A stretch of 64,000 nt of DNA from Nautilia profundicola AmH. Lineage in GTDB: Bacteria; Campylobacterota; Campylobacteria; Campylobacterales; Nautiliaceae. Of the stretch, positions 1 through 7,858 are shown piece by piece; the stretch's first letter is position 1, and each line of letters opens with the position of its first letter. The stretch spans positions 266,501 through 330,500 of the forward strand of contig NC_012115.1 of NCBI RefSeq assembly GCF_000021725.1, written 5' to 3'. A program made the translations under genes and the position numbers. The notes beneath the pieces were generated by a model. The model did no database searches and was not told where the DNA came from. It saw only the letters and a list, made by a program, of their open reading frames with translations.

Positions 1-356
1 CGGATGCCAAGAAAAACGGACTTAAAATGGCTACAATTCAGGCTGCGGACGGCAAGTTTGTAGCTCCTACACCTGAAAATTTCGCCGAAGGAGCGAAATA
101 TGCCGGGTTTGATCCTAAAAAAGACTTTTATAAAATAATCGCTTATCCGAAAAAAGGATACCCTATTATCGCATCTACATTCATTCTCGTACCGCAGGAA
201 AAAATAGATACGGACAAAAAAGTAACCGCGTTTTTTGATTATGCATACGGCAAAGGTGACGAAGCGGCGAGCAAACTCGGATATATCCCGCTTCCTGCGA
301 GTGTAAAAGATCAGATTAGAAAATACTGGGCTGATAAGGGTATATCACCAAAATAA
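1..356 (+). CDS. pstS: Phosphate ABC transporter substrate-binding protein PstS (C-terminal part)
   Basis: The reading frame is open from base 3 with no start in view, so the gene enters from the left edge. The visible 117 or so residues match the C-terminal lobe of PstS, the periplasmic phosphate-binding protein that feeds the PstCAB importer: a stretch reading NADGKF/VAPTPE-like (here ADGKFVAPTPENF), then the YPIIASTFILVP strand typical of the family just before the end. The protein ends in GISPK. It is followed by a hairpin and then pstC, pstA and pstB on the same strand, which fixes the assignment. The ATG at 27 is an internal methionine, not the start. Assignment is by family recognition and operon context; the N-terminal signal peptide is outside the window. 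Confidence 0.88.
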   Translation, partial: DAKKNGLKMATIQAADGKFVAPTPENFAEGAKYAGFDPKKDFYKIIAYPKKGYPIIASTFILVPQEKIDTDKKVTAFFDYAYGKGDEAASKLGYIPLPASVKDQIRKYWADKGISPK

Positions 357-383
357 AAGGTCTTTAAAACCTTTTTTATTTTT
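355..383 (+). terminator. Hairpin between pstS and pstC
   Basis: AAAAGGT at 355-361 pairs with ACCTTTT at 369-375 around a 7-base loop and is followed by a T-rich run. It overlaps the pstS stop codon. A leaky terminator or 3'-end stabiliser here would let pstS be made in excess over the membrane components, a common arrangement for binding-protein transporters; the role is inferred. Confidence 0.5.
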
Positions 384-411
384 AATACAATAACAAAAAT
401 AAAGGCGGTGT

Positions 412-1491
412 ATGGAATCGATTTTCAGGAAACTTTCTTCACTTAGCGCTACACTTATTTTAATACTGCTCTCGGCAATATTCGTCGTTTTGTTTTTATA
501 CGCAAAACCGGCTATTAAAGAGTACGGGCTTCATTTTTTAATCGATCCGAGATGGGATGTTACCGTTGAGGTAAACACACCGAAAAATACGGATAAAATC
601 CAAAAAGACAAATCCGTTACCGCCTCTTCAAACGATACGATACCTACAGACAGTGAAGATATTGCGGTTCCGACAGACAGTGAGGATATTGCGATACCTC
701 AGGATGACGAAGATATAGCAATTCCTCAGGATGACGACGACATTGCGGTACCTCAGGATAATGATGATATAGCCGCTGCCGGGGATGTACAAGCAGAAAC
801 TAACGTAAAAACCGTTTACGGAGGACTTATTCCGATTGTGGGTACGGTGCTTTCTACAATACTTGCTATGCTTTTTGCGGTGCCTATCGCCATGGGAATT
901 GCCATATTTTTAAGTGAAATCGCACCTCCTTTTATAGCGAAACCGGTGGGAATAGCCATTGAACTATTAGCGGCGATTCCGAGTATTATTTACGGAATGT
1001 GGGGGCTTTTTTATTTCGGGCCTCTTGTTGCGGACGTATTTGGCGGAAGCAGCGTTTCTTTGCTTGTGGCGGGAATGGTGCTGGCCGTGATGATTATTCC
1101 GTTTATGGCAAGTCTTACAAGAGACAGTATGAATACGACTCCGAATGTTTTGAAAGAATCGGCTTACGCCATGGGCGCTACGAAATTCGAAGTGATTAAA
1201 GATGTTATTTTCCCGTATGCAAAGCAGGGGATTATCGGAAGTATGATACTCGCACTCGGAAGAGCGCTCGGTGAAACAATGGCGGTTGCGTTTGTGATCG
1301 GAGGGGTTTTCAGTTTTCCTCATAAACTAACAGACCCGACCGTCTCCATTCCGGTGGTTCTTGCAAACTCGTTTGCAGAAAGCAGCGGTATGAGTCTGAA
1401 TGCGCTCTTTTACCTGGCGCTTATTTTATTTGTAATTTCATTTGCCGTTATAAGTTTTGCTAAATTTTATTTTCTTAGGGAGAAAAAATGA
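412..1491 (+). CDS. pstC: Phosphate ABC transporter permease PstC with an acidic 9-residue tandem repeat
   Basis: Inner-membrane permease subunit of the high-affinity phosphate importer. One N-terminal membrane segment lies at about residues 13-31, and the transporter core begins near residue 137 and includes the coupling (EAA) loop with KESAYAMGATKFEVIKDVI. Between them sits an unusual insert: residues 77-121 are five tandem copies of a 9-residue unit of the form [IV]P[TQ]D[SDN][ED]DIA, very acidic and predicted to lie in the loop after the first helix, on the periplasmic side. The length of 359 is longer than the usual 300 or so because of this insert. The stop overlaps the start of pstA (ATGA). 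The start at 412 follows GGCGG spaced 2 bases away; the frame has no better upstream start. Confidence 0.92.
   Translation: MESIFRKLSSLSATLILILLSAIFVVLFLYAKPAIKEYGLHFLIDPRWDVTVEVNTPKNTDKIQKDKSVTASSNDTIPTDSEDIAVPTDSEDIAIPQDDEDIAIPQDDDDIAVPQDNDDIAAAGDVQAETNVKTVYGGLIPIVGTVLSTILAMLFAVPIAMGIAIFLSEIAPPFIAKPVGIAIELLAAIPSIIYGMWGLFYFGPLVADVFGGSSVSLLVAGMVLAVMIIPFMASLTRDSMNTTPNVLKESAYAMGATKFEVIKDVIFPYAKQGIIGSMILALGRALGETMAVAFVIGGVFSFPHKLTDPTVSIPVVLANSFAESSGMSLNALFYLALILFVISFAVISFAKFYFLREKK
640..774 (+). repeat. Five tandem 27-bp units inside pstC
   Basis: Five in-frame copies of a 27-bp unit encode the repeat [IV]P[TQ]D[SDN][ED]DIA. Copies differ at several synonymous and non-synonymous sites, so the array is not freshly made. 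Because 27 is a multiple of three, copy-number change would alter length without a frameshift. Confidence 0.9.
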
Positions 1492-2294
1492 GACTGGTTA
1501 TTAATAAAATCGTTTTACTGCTTTCAACACTCAGTGCGGTTGTGGGTCTCGGGTTTTTGTTTTGGATCCTTATTACCCTAACGATCAAAGGCATAGGTGC
1601 AATTGATTTACATATTTTTACAAACGACCTGGTAAACAACGGACTTAGAAACCTGCTTGTCGGGCAGTTTATACTGGCGCTTATTGCGGTTATTATAGGT
1701 GTGCCTATTGGAATGATTGCCGGGATTTATCTTCAGGAGTATTCATTCGGAAGCAAATATGCCGAGTTTATCAGAAATCTGAGCGATGTTATGATGTCTG
1801 CGCCGTCAATCGTAATAGGTACGTTTGTATATGCGATCGTGGTAAACCCTATAGGGCACCAGAACGGCTGGGCGGGTGCTATTGCGCTTGCGATTATGAT
1901 GATACCGATTGTGGTAAGAACAACCGACGATATGCTCGGACTCGTTCCAAAAGAATTAAGAGAAGCCGGAGTCGCAATAGGCGCTCCTAAGTATAAGGTT
2001 ATTTTCGATATTATTATAAAAGCGGCGAAAGTGGGTATAATGACCGGAATTTTGCTGGCTTTTGCAAGAATAGTGGGTGAGACCGCCCCACTTCTTTTTA
2101 CAAGCGGAAACAGCGAATATTTTACGCTGAATCTAAATGATACGTTTCCGAGTTTAACGGTTGCTATATACAACCTTGCAACCATGCCAGATGTCGAGCT
2201 TGTAAGAATCGCATGGGCGGGTGCGTTTATACTTACGCTTTTTGTTTTGATAATCAATCTGCTTGGAAGATATATTATAAAAGACAAGAAATAA
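1488..2294 (+). CDS. pstA: Phosphate ABC transporter permease PstA
   Basis: Second membrane subunit of the phosphate importer, 268 residues with about six membrane segments. The coupling loop reads [19 protein letters not shown], which is the ABC permease EAA motif, followed by the GETAPLLF segment typical of PstA. The start codon overlaps the pstC stop by 4 bases (ATGA), implying translational coupling and one-to-one subunit production. pstB follows 20 bases after the stop. Length and sequence are normal for the family, with nothing truncated. Confidence 0.93.
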   Translation: MRLVINKIVLLLSTLSAVVGLGFLFWILITLTIKGIGAIDLHIFTNDLVNNGLRNLLVGQFILALIAVIIGVPIGMIAGIYLQEYSFGSKYAEFIRNLSDVMMSAPSIVIGTFVYAIVVNPIGHQNGWAGAIALAIMMIPIVVRTTDDMLGLVPKELREAGVAIGAPKYKVIFDIIIKAAKVGIMTGILLAFARIVGETAPLLFTSGNSEYFTLNLNDTFPSLTVAIYNLATMPDVELVRIAWAGAFILTLFVLIINLLGRYIIKDKK

Positions 2295-2314
2295 CTAAGA
2301 ATGGAGTAATAAGA

Positions 2315-3115
2315 ATGGAGAATTTCAATAATATGAAAGTAATGGATATAAAAAATTTCAGCTTTACATACGCCGGGGCGTCTAAACCTTCGCTTAAAAA
2401 CATTAATCTACCTATTTACGAAGGAAAGGTTACTGCGCTAATCGGTCCCAGCGGATGCGGTAAATCGACACTTCTTAGAAGCCTTAACAGAATACACGAC
2501 CTGTATCCGGGCAATAAATACGAAGGCGAGATTCTTCTTAAAAACTTCCAAACGTCAGAGATGGAAAACATACTTGAATTTAAAAAAGAAAACGAGCTTA
2601 TAAATCTTCGCCAAAGAGTGGGTATGATTTTCCAAAAACCCACACCGTTTCCGATGAGTATATACGACAACATAGCTTACGGACTCAGACTCAAAGGCAT
2701 TAAAAGCAAAAGCGAACTTGACGCAAGAGTGGAAGACGCCCTAAAAGGCGGGGCACTTTGGAATGAAGTAAAAGACAGGTTAAACGACGACGCAAGGGGG
2801 CTTAGCGGTGGGCAGCAGCAAAGACTCTGCATTGCAAGGGCTATTGCGGTTGAACCTGAAGTGCTTTTAATGGATGAGCCGACAAGTGCACTTGATCCTA
2901 TTTCAACGCTTGCCATTGAAGAGCTTGTTACACAGCTAAAAGATAAAGTTACAATAGCAATCGTAACCCACAACATGCAGCAGGCAAGCCGTATAAGTGA
3001 TTACACCGCTTATATGTACTTAGGAGAGCTGATAGAATTCGGAGAAACGACTCAGATCTTCCTTAATCCAAAAGAAAAACACACTGCTGATTATATTGCC
3101 GGAAAATTCGGCTAA
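2315..3115 (+). CDS. pstB: Phosphate ABC transporter ATPase PstB
   Basis: Cytoplasmic ATPase that powers the PstCA channel. With the start at 2315 the protein is 266 residues: Walker [10 protein letters not shown] at 44-52, Q-loop [16 protein letters not shown] signature LSGGQQQR, Walker [14 protein letters not shown] and the H-loop IVTHNMQQA. The TPFPMS stretch after the Q-loop is characteristic of PstB. I chose 2315 because the frame could be extended upstream only by overlapping the end of pstA, whereas 2315 has GGAG 8 bases before it. No phoU follows, although it often sits here; a Pit permease gene comes next. Confidence 0.94.
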   Translation: MENFNNMKVMDIKNFSFTYAGASKPSLKNINLPIYEGKVTALIGPSGCGKSTLLRSLNRIHDLYPGNKYEGEILLKNFQTSEMENILEFKKENELINLRQRVGMIFQKPTPFPMSIYDNIAYGLRLKGIKSKSELDARVEDALKGGALWNEVKDRLNDDARGLSGGQQQRLCIARAIAVEPEVLLMDEPTSALDPISTLAIEELVTQLKDKVTIAIVTHNMQQASRISDYTAYMYLGELIEFGETTQIFLNPKEKHTADYIAGKFG

Positions 3116-3164
3116 AAAAATAAAGATAATATTAATCTTCATTTACATCTCTCTTTTCTTTTTG

Positions 3165-3170
3165 TAAAAT
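3165..3170 (+). promoter_or_regulatory. -10 box upstream of the Pit gene
   Basis: TAAAAT preceded by TG (TGTAAAAT) lies 23 bases before the Pit start after a T-rich run, matching the extended -10 style of this lineage. It suggests the Pit gene can be transcribed apart from pst. Confidence 0.45.
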
Positions 3171-3193
3171 TCCTTTAAAAAAAAGAGGTTAAC

Positions 3194-4813
3194 ATGGAAC
3201 TCCAAACCGTCTCTAAAATAGAAAAAAAAGCAAGAAAATCCGCAGGTATTGATTTGATGCGTTTAGGTATCGCTTTAATCTTTATTGCGGTTGTTGTAAT
3301 TTACACTTACGCAAAAACGGGAAGCGTACCTAACAGTCTTTTTTTAGTGATAGCTACGGTTTTCGGTGCTTATATGGCGATGAATATCGGTGCGAACGAC
3401 GTTGCGAATAACGTAGGTCCCGCAGTCGGAAGTAGGGCACTAAGCCTTACGGGCGCTATTATAATCGCCGCTGTGTTTGAAGCGGCAGGTGCTCTTATCG
3501 CCGGTGCGGATGTAACCAATACGATTAGGAAAGGTATTATTGATATAGCAGCATTTAACGGTGATGTTAATATTTTCATCTGGGCGATGATGTCGGCGCT
3601 TCTTGCCGCAGCTCTTTGGCTGAACCTTGCTACTGCTTTCAAAGCTCCTGTTTCTACTACACACTCAATCGTAGGTGGTGTAATGGGTGCGGGTATTGCC
3701 GCTGCCGGCTTTAGTATAGTGCACTGGGCTACAATGGGTAAAATTGCCGCTTCTTGGGTGATTTCACCGGTACTTGGCGGTATAATAGCAGCAGGATTTT
3801 TATATGCGATTAAAAAAACGGTCGTATTTAAAGAAGATATGGCAGCAGCCGCAAGAAAATGGGTTCCTATTTACGTTTCAATTATGACATGGGCGTTTGT
3901 TACGTATCTGACTATGAAAGGTTTAAAACACGTTTGGGTAAATATTACGGATGTTTTAAGCTTTTTACCTCATACTAAAAAACCAACATTCGGTGTAGCT
4001 GCAATATTCGGCCTTATTTTAGGGGTGGCAGTTTATTTTATAATGGTTGCAAAACTTAAAAAAGAACAGATAATTAATACAAGAGAAGGGATCAACAGAT
4101 ATTTCACAGTACCTCTTATTTTTTCAGCTGCACTTCTTAGTTTCGCTCACGGTGCAAACGACGTTGCGAATGCGGTTGGTCCGCTTGCGGCAATTTCGGA
4201 TGCAGTTTTAAGCGGAGGTATTGCGAGTAAGTCGGCTATTCCTTTTTGGGTAATGGCTATCGGTGCGCTCGGTATTTCGATAGGCCTTGCTCTATATGGA
4301 CCGAGACTGATTAAAACAGTGGGTGATGAAATTACAAAAATAGACCCGATCAGAGGATTCTGTGTGGCACTTGCTGCAGCTATTACGGTTATTATCGCTT
4401 CACAGCTCGGGCTTCCTGTAAGTTCTACGCATATTGCGGTAGGTGCGATTTTTGGTGTAGGATTTTTAAGAGAGTGGCTGCATCTTGTAGAACAAAAAGA
4501 AGATGAAATCGAAAAAGAAATAGAAGAAGCGGAAAAAAGACTAAAAGCATACGAACTTGAACTTGAAGACCTGCAGCAAAAAACTGATAAAAGTAAAGAA
4601 GATTACAAAAGAATAGTAGAGCTTATTGAAGTTACGGAAGAACTTGAAAAAACTATAAAAAGATTCAAAAAAATCCTTAAAAAAGAAGAAAAGGTAAAAT
4701 ACGTAAAAAGAGATCTTTTCAAAAAAATTATTGCAGCGTGGATTATTACCGTACCGGTTGCAGCAGTTCTTGCGGCAATGATATTCTTTATGATTAAAGG
4801 TATGATGCTGTAA
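3194..4813 (+). CDS. pit: Inorganic phosphate transporter, PiT family, with cytoplasmic coiled coil
   Basis: Ion-coupled phosphate permease of 539 residues. It carries the two signature motifs of the family, GANDVANNVGPAVGSRA near residue 64 and GANDVANAVGPLAA near residue 318, as expected for the inverted-repeat fold of about ten membrane segments. Residues about 430-512 are a long charged helix rich in E and K, predicted to be a coiled coil, placed before one last membrane segment (AAWIITVPVAAVLAAMIFFMI). That insert is larger than in minimal Pit proteins. It lies directly after pstB, so high-affinity and low-affinity phosphate uptake are neighbours. The start at 3194 has AAAGAGG upstream. 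Ion specificity cannot be told from sequence; sulfate permeases share the fold. Confidence 0.9.
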   Translation: MELQTVSKIEKKARKSAGIDLMRLGIALIFIAVVVIYTYAKTGSVPNSLFLVIATVFGAYMAMNIGANDVANNVGPAVGSRALSLTGAIIIAAVFEAAGALIAGADVTNTIRKGIIDIAAFNGDVNIFIWAMMSALLAAALWLNLATAFKAPVSTTHSIVGGVMGAGIAAAGFSIVHWATMGKIAASWVISPVLGGIIAAGFLYAIKKTVVFKEDMAAAARKWVPIYVSIMTWAFVTYLTMKGLKHVWVNITDVLSFLPHTKKPTFGVAAIFGLILGVAVYFIMVAKLKKEQIINTREGINRYFTVPLIFSAALLSFAHGANDVANAVGPLAAISDAVLSGGIASKSAIPFWVMAIGALGISIGLALYGPRLIKTVGDEITKIDPIRGFCVALAAAITVIIASQLGLPVSSTHIAVGAIFGVGFLREWLHLVEQKEDEIEKEIEEAEKRLKAYELELEDLQQKTDKSKEDYKRIVELIEVTEELEKTIKRFKKILKKEEKVKYVKRDLFKKIIAAWIITVPVAAVLAAMIFFMIKGMML

Positions 4814-4838
4814 TTAATGAAAAATTTAAAATGTTTAA

Positions 4839-4880
4839 AGGAAAATGAGATTTCATTTTCCTATTTCATTTAATTTTTTA
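4839..4880 (+). terminator. Terminator after the Pit gene
   Basis: AGGAAAATGA (4839-4848) pairs perfectly with TCATTTTCCT (4853-4862) around GATT, followed by a T-rich tail ending in TTTTTTA. It lies 26 bases after the Pit stop. Confidence 0.7.
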
Positions 4881-4884
4881 CTAA

Positions 4885-5084
4885 AAGTGTCTGTCACTAT
4901 GATAGGTAGGGTGAAGAAAAGTAGAGGAAAGAGGGATAAATTAAAAATGGACAATGAAACAATGGAAAATAGATGATGAAGAAAAGAAGGTTAACGAAGA
5001 TATAAAAAGTAAATGTAACAAAGGATAAAAATAAAGATTAAACTAATTTTATTAGCGACTATATTTATATAGTGACAGACACTT
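4885..5084. mobile_element. 200-bp MITE/REPIN-like element with 16-bp terminal inverted repeats (copy 1)
   Basis: The left end AAGTGTCTGTCACTAT (4885-4900) and right end ATAGTGACAGACACTT (5069-5084) are exact reverse complements over 16 bases. Each end itself contains a small hairpin, AGTG-TCTGT-CACT. The interior is purine-rich and non-coding and contains GGTTAACGAAGATATAA, which recurs in the third copy. No target-site duplication is evident. Such structures are typical of non-autonomous elements; the hairpin ends recall REP sequences moved by IS200-type (Y1) REP transposases, which is an inference because no transposase gene is in the window. Confidence 0.7.
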
Positions 5085-5158
5085 AACTATTATCAGTATT
5101 GATTGTTTAAAATTAGTATAAGACATTATTATAAATATCCATAATAGACATCGGCCAA

Positions 5159-5292
5159 TTGATATTAGGCACTATGTATTGTGAGGTGAAGAGAAGGGAT
5201 GAAAAAGTATAAATGGAAAATTAGACAATGTAAATTGATTAATATGAATACATAAAATTGCTGCAATAATCAATGCTTTAGTAGAAGATACT
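5159..5292. mobile_element. Degenerate inverted-repeat element (copy 2)
   Basis: The left end retains GGCACTATG, then GAGGTGAAGAGAAGGGATGA and a later ATGGAAAATTAGACAATG that align with copy 1 (GGGTGAAG..., ATGGACAATG). A decayed right end TTAGTAGAAGATACT at 5278-5292 matches the copy 1 right end at about 10 of 15 positions. Boundaries are approximate. Confidence 0.4.
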
Positions 5293-5312
5293 GTTAGCAA
5301 GTATCGGTCATT

Positions 5313-5452
5313 TAGTGTCAAGCATTACAAAGGGTGGCGAGATGGTGAAGATGAAAGTAAGGGAAGAGGCAAATGGAAAGGAAAGAGGATTAGATTGGGT
5401 AAAGAAAATGAAGAGGTTAACAAAGATATAATGAACCGAATGTCAGACACTA
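5313..5452. mobile_element. Inverted-repeat element (copy 3)
   Basis: The left end TAGTGTCAAGCATT (5313-5326) and right end AATGTCAGACACTA (5439-5452) are reverse complements except for three central bases. The interior contains GAGGTTAACAAAGATATAA, nearly identical to the matching stretch of copy 1, so the two share ancestry. Confidence 0.55.
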
Positions 5453-5511
5453 TGTGTTTTTTTAGAAGCTGAATTCTTATAATAAGACATAAATGAAAAT
5501 ACCCGCTTTGT

Positions 5512-5517
5512 TATAAT
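5512..5517 (+). promoter_or_regulatory. -10 box of the fmt operon
   Basis: TATAAT in the context TTTGTTATAATTTC, 24 bases before the fmt start codon, with AAAGGA between. It probably heads the long fmt-birA-parA-parB run. Confidence 0.6.
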
Positions 5518-5540
5518 TTCAAAAACTCTAAAGGATATTA

Positions 5541-6425
5541 ATGAGAATAGTTTTTATGGGAAGTCCCGATTATGCGGTTAAAATATTGGATGAGCTTAAT
5601 AAAAGATATGATATTGTAGCCCTATATACCCAGCCTGACAAACCGGTGGGCAGGAAAAAGGTTTTAACTCCGACACCTGTTAAAAAATACGCCCTTGAAA
5701 ATTCTCTTGAAGTTTTTACGCCGTCAAGTTTAAGAGATGATGAAATAATTGCAGGTTTAAAACCTGATTTTATTGTAGTGGCGGCGTACGGTCTGTTGCT
5801 GCCTGAAAAGATTTTAAACATTGCTCCTTGTATTAACCTGCACGCTTCACTGCTGCCTAAATACAGAGGTGCAAGTCCTATTCAAAGTGCAATTTTAAAC
5901 GGGGATGAGTACACGGGAGTTACCGCAATGCTTATGGATGTGGGGCTTGATACGGGAGATATATTAACGTGGGATTACACAGAAGTGGGACGTAAAACAA
6001 GCATAGATCTTTTTAATGAACTCGCTGTTATTGCCGCAAAACAGACTCCTTTTGTAATTGATAATTTCAGTAAAATAAAACCTTTGAAACAAATAGATGC
6101 ATTTGCAAGCTATTCTCCTAAAATTAAAAAACAAGACGGTTATGTAACATTTGAGAGTGCTTTAATAATAGACAGAAAATACAGGGCGTTTCAGCCGTGG
6201 CCGGGTATTTACTGTGATGCGTTTAAAATAAACGAAATGGAGCTTGTTGATACTGATTCTGTTAATAAAGCGGGAGAGATTTTGGAAATAAACGACGGTG
6301 TAGTGGTGGGATGCGCCAAAGGTAAAATTAAGCTGCTAAAAATCCAGGTTCCGGGCAAGAAGGAAGTTAAAGCTATAGATTATGTTAACGGAAAACGTTT
6401 GAAAGCGGGAGATAACATAATATAG
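5541..6425 (+). CDS. fmt: Methionyl-tRNA formyltransferase
   Basis: Transfers a formyl group from 10-formyl-tetrahydrofolate to Met-tRNA for translation initiation. The 294-residue protein has the N-terminal catalytic Rossmann domain, starting MRIVFMGSPDYAV, and a C-terminal OB-like domain. By alignment with the E. coli enzyme, the catalytic triad is Asn99, His101 and Asp137, seen in INLHASLLPKYRGASPIQ and in MDVGLDTGD. The start has AAAGGA 6 bases upstream. It opens a run fmt-birA-parA-parB whose order I recall from Campylobacter jejuni. The family length is about 310, so it is slightly short but complete. Confidence 0.95.
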   Translation: MRIVFMGSPDYAVKILDELNKRYDIVALYTQPDKPVGRKKVLTPTPVKKYALENSLEVFTPSSLRDDEIIAGLKPDFIVVAAYGLLLPEKILNIAPCINLHASLLPKYRGASPIQSAILNGDEYTGVTAMLMDVGLDTGDILTWDYTEVGRKTSIDLFNELAVIAAKQTPFVIDNFSKIKPLKQIDAFASYSPKIKKQDGYVTFESALIIDRKYRAFQPWPGIYCDAFKINEMELVDTDSVNKAGEILEINDGVVVGCAKGKIKLLKIQVPGKKEVKAIDYVNGKRLKAGDNII

Positions 6426-6426
6426 A

Positions 6427-6461
6427 ATGGATAATGGACAATGGAAAATGGAAAATTACAA
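6427..6461 (+). repeat. ATGGAAA heptamer array at the birA start
   Basis: Five heptamers in a row, ATGGATA, ATGGACA, ATGGAAA, ATGGAAA and ATTACAA, span the fmt-birA junction. Each of the first four begins with ATG. The in-frame birA start is the third one at 6441. Confidence 0.8.
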
Positions 6462-7073
6462 ATAATTTATTTGGAAGAGGTAGATTCTACCCAGAAATAT
6501 TTAATTGAAAAGATTAAAAAAAATGAAATAAAGCCGCCCGTATGTATATGGACGGATTTGCAGACAAACGGTATAGGCAGTCGTAATAATAAATGGGTAG
6601 GGAAAAAGGGTAATCTTTTTTTCTCTTTTACTTATGAAAAGGATAAATTCAAAGATGTACCTATGCAGAGTTTATCTATATATTTTGGATGGTTGTTTAA
6701 AAAAATATTGAATGAGCTTGGAAGCAAAGTTGTAATGAAATGGCCTAATGATATATATTTGGTGGAAAATACGGCTTTAAAAATAGGGGGCGTTATTACA
6801 AACATAACCAAAAATTATATAATATGCGGAATTGGTCTGAATTCACAGTTTGCTCCTTCGGATGATTTTGGTCGTTTGGATATTAATATAAAAAATGATA
6901 AAATTCTTCAAAGGTTTTTTTCAAATCTGGAAAAAAACATATCCTGGCAATCGGTTATAAAAGAATTTAAAACAGAGTTTGAAAAATATAAAGATATTTT
7001 TTCAATAGACGGGGAATTAGATATTGACGGAAGTTTAAAAATTCAAGAAAAAAGGATATATTCAAAGCGATGA
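6441..7073 (+). CDS. birA: Biotin--[acetyl-CoA-carboxylase] ligase
   Basis: Attaches biotin to the carrier domain of acetyl-CoA carboxylase through biotinyl-AMP. The 210-residue protein is of the short type without the N-terminal DNA-binding domain, so it is an enzyme only. Recognisable motifs are EVDSTQKYL, the substrate loop GIGSRNNKWVGKKGNLFFSF, and KWPNDIYL, then GIGLN. The first few residues (MENGK) are encoded by a heptamer repeat rather than conserved sequence, and no good Shine-Dalgarno sequence precedes the start; translation may depend on coupling with fmt, which ends 15 bases upstream. The stop overlaps the parA start by 4 bases. Confidence 0.88.
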   Translation: MENGKLQIIYLEEVDSTQKYLIEKIKKNEIKPPVCIWTDLQTNGIGSRNNKWVGKKGNLFFSFTYEKDKFKDVPMQSLSIYFGWLFKKILNELGSKVVMKWPNDIYLVENTALKIGGVITNITKNYIICGIGLNSQFAPSDDFGRLDINIKNDKILQRFFSNLEKNISWQSVIKEFKTEFEKYKDIFSIDGELDIDGSLKIQEKRIYSKR

Positions 7074-7858
7074 TAGAAATTATATCTGTAGCTAATCAAA
7101 AGGGTGGGGTAGGAAAAACTACTACAGCAGTAAATCTTGCGGCATCTATTGCAATAACGGAAAAAAAAGTATTACTAATCGATGCTGATCCTCAGGCAAA
7201 TGCAACCTCTTCATTAGGATTTTTAAGAAGTGATTATGAATATAGTTTGTATCATGTTTTGATAGGTAGTAAAGATATTAACGACACTATTTTAAATACT
7301 TTAATTCCTACACTCGATCTGGTTCCTTCAAATATCGGGCTTGCGGGAATCGAAAAAGAGAGCGAGTATCTTGACAAAAAAGAGCTGACACTTAAAGAAA
7401 GAATTAAAGAGCTGAAAGAAGATTACGATTACATAATAATAGATACACCTCCGATGCTCGGTACTATAACAATTAATGCACTTAGTGCGAGTGACAGTGT
7501 AATTATTCCGATACAGACGGAATTTTTTGCTCTTGAAGGGCTGGCACAGCTTCTAAATACAATTAAACTCGTACAAAGAACTAAAAATCCGAAGCTTAAA
7601 ATAAAAGGCCTGCTTCCTACTATGTTTAGCAAAAGCAACAATCTTTCAAAACAGGTCTTTCAAGATCTTATCAATCACTATTCGAGTAAACTTTTCAAAA
7701 ACAAAAAAAGCGGAAAATATATTTATATTCCGAGAAATGTAAGACTTGCAGAAGCACCGAGTTTCGGTAAACCCGTTATACTTTATGATATAAAAAGCTC
7801 AGGTGCTCTTGCATATGAACTGCTTGCAAAAACCATAATAGAGGAAGCGGAACAATGA
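7070..7858 (+). CDS. parA: Chromosome partitioning ATPase ParA (Soj)
   Basis: Deviant Walker-type ATPase that, with ParB and parS sites, segregates the replicated origin. The 262-residue protein begins with the signature NQKGGVGKTTTAVNLA at about 9-24, then LLIDADPQANATSSLG and the YIIIDTPPMLG switch region. Length and motifs are those of chromosomal Soj proteins, without the N-terminal regulatory domain of plasmid ParA types. It overlaps birA by 4 bases and parB by 4 bases, implying coupled translation. ParAB operons usually sit near the origin, but no dnaA or oriC is visible here. Confidence 0.95.
   Translation: MIEIISVANQKGGVGKTTTAVNLAASIAITEKKVLLIDADPQANATSSLGFLRSDYEYSLYHVLIGSKDINDTILNTLIPTLDLVPSNIGLAGIEKESEYLDKKELTLKERIKELKEDYDYIIIDTPPMLGTITINALSASDSVIIPIQTEFFALEGLAQLLNTIKLVQRTKNPKLKIKGLLPTMFSKSNNLSKQVFQDLINHYSSKLFKNKKSGKYIYIPRNVRLAEAPSFGKPVILYDIKSSGALAYELLAKTIIEEAEQ

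Larger units (their letters stand above)
4814..5540. other. 727-bp non-coding region with degenerate inverted-repeat elements
   Basis: No credible gene is present on either strand. The region holds, in order, the Pit terminator, three related inverted-repeat elements (4885-5084, about 5159-5292, 5313-5452), and the fmt promoter. The plus strand of the elements is strikingly purine-rich. Confidence 0.75.

Noticed and set aside
640-774. CRISPR-like array in pstC
   Set aside because: The units are directly adjacent, in frame and without spacers, so this is a protein repeat.
4818-4874. 18-codon ORF after the Pit gene
   Set aside because: It is made of the terminator hairpin; no ribosome site.
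4885-5452. CRISPR array or tandem ncRNA genes in the 4.8-5.5 kb gap
   Set aside because: Units differ in length and are bounded by inverted, not direct, repeats, which fits small mobile elements better.
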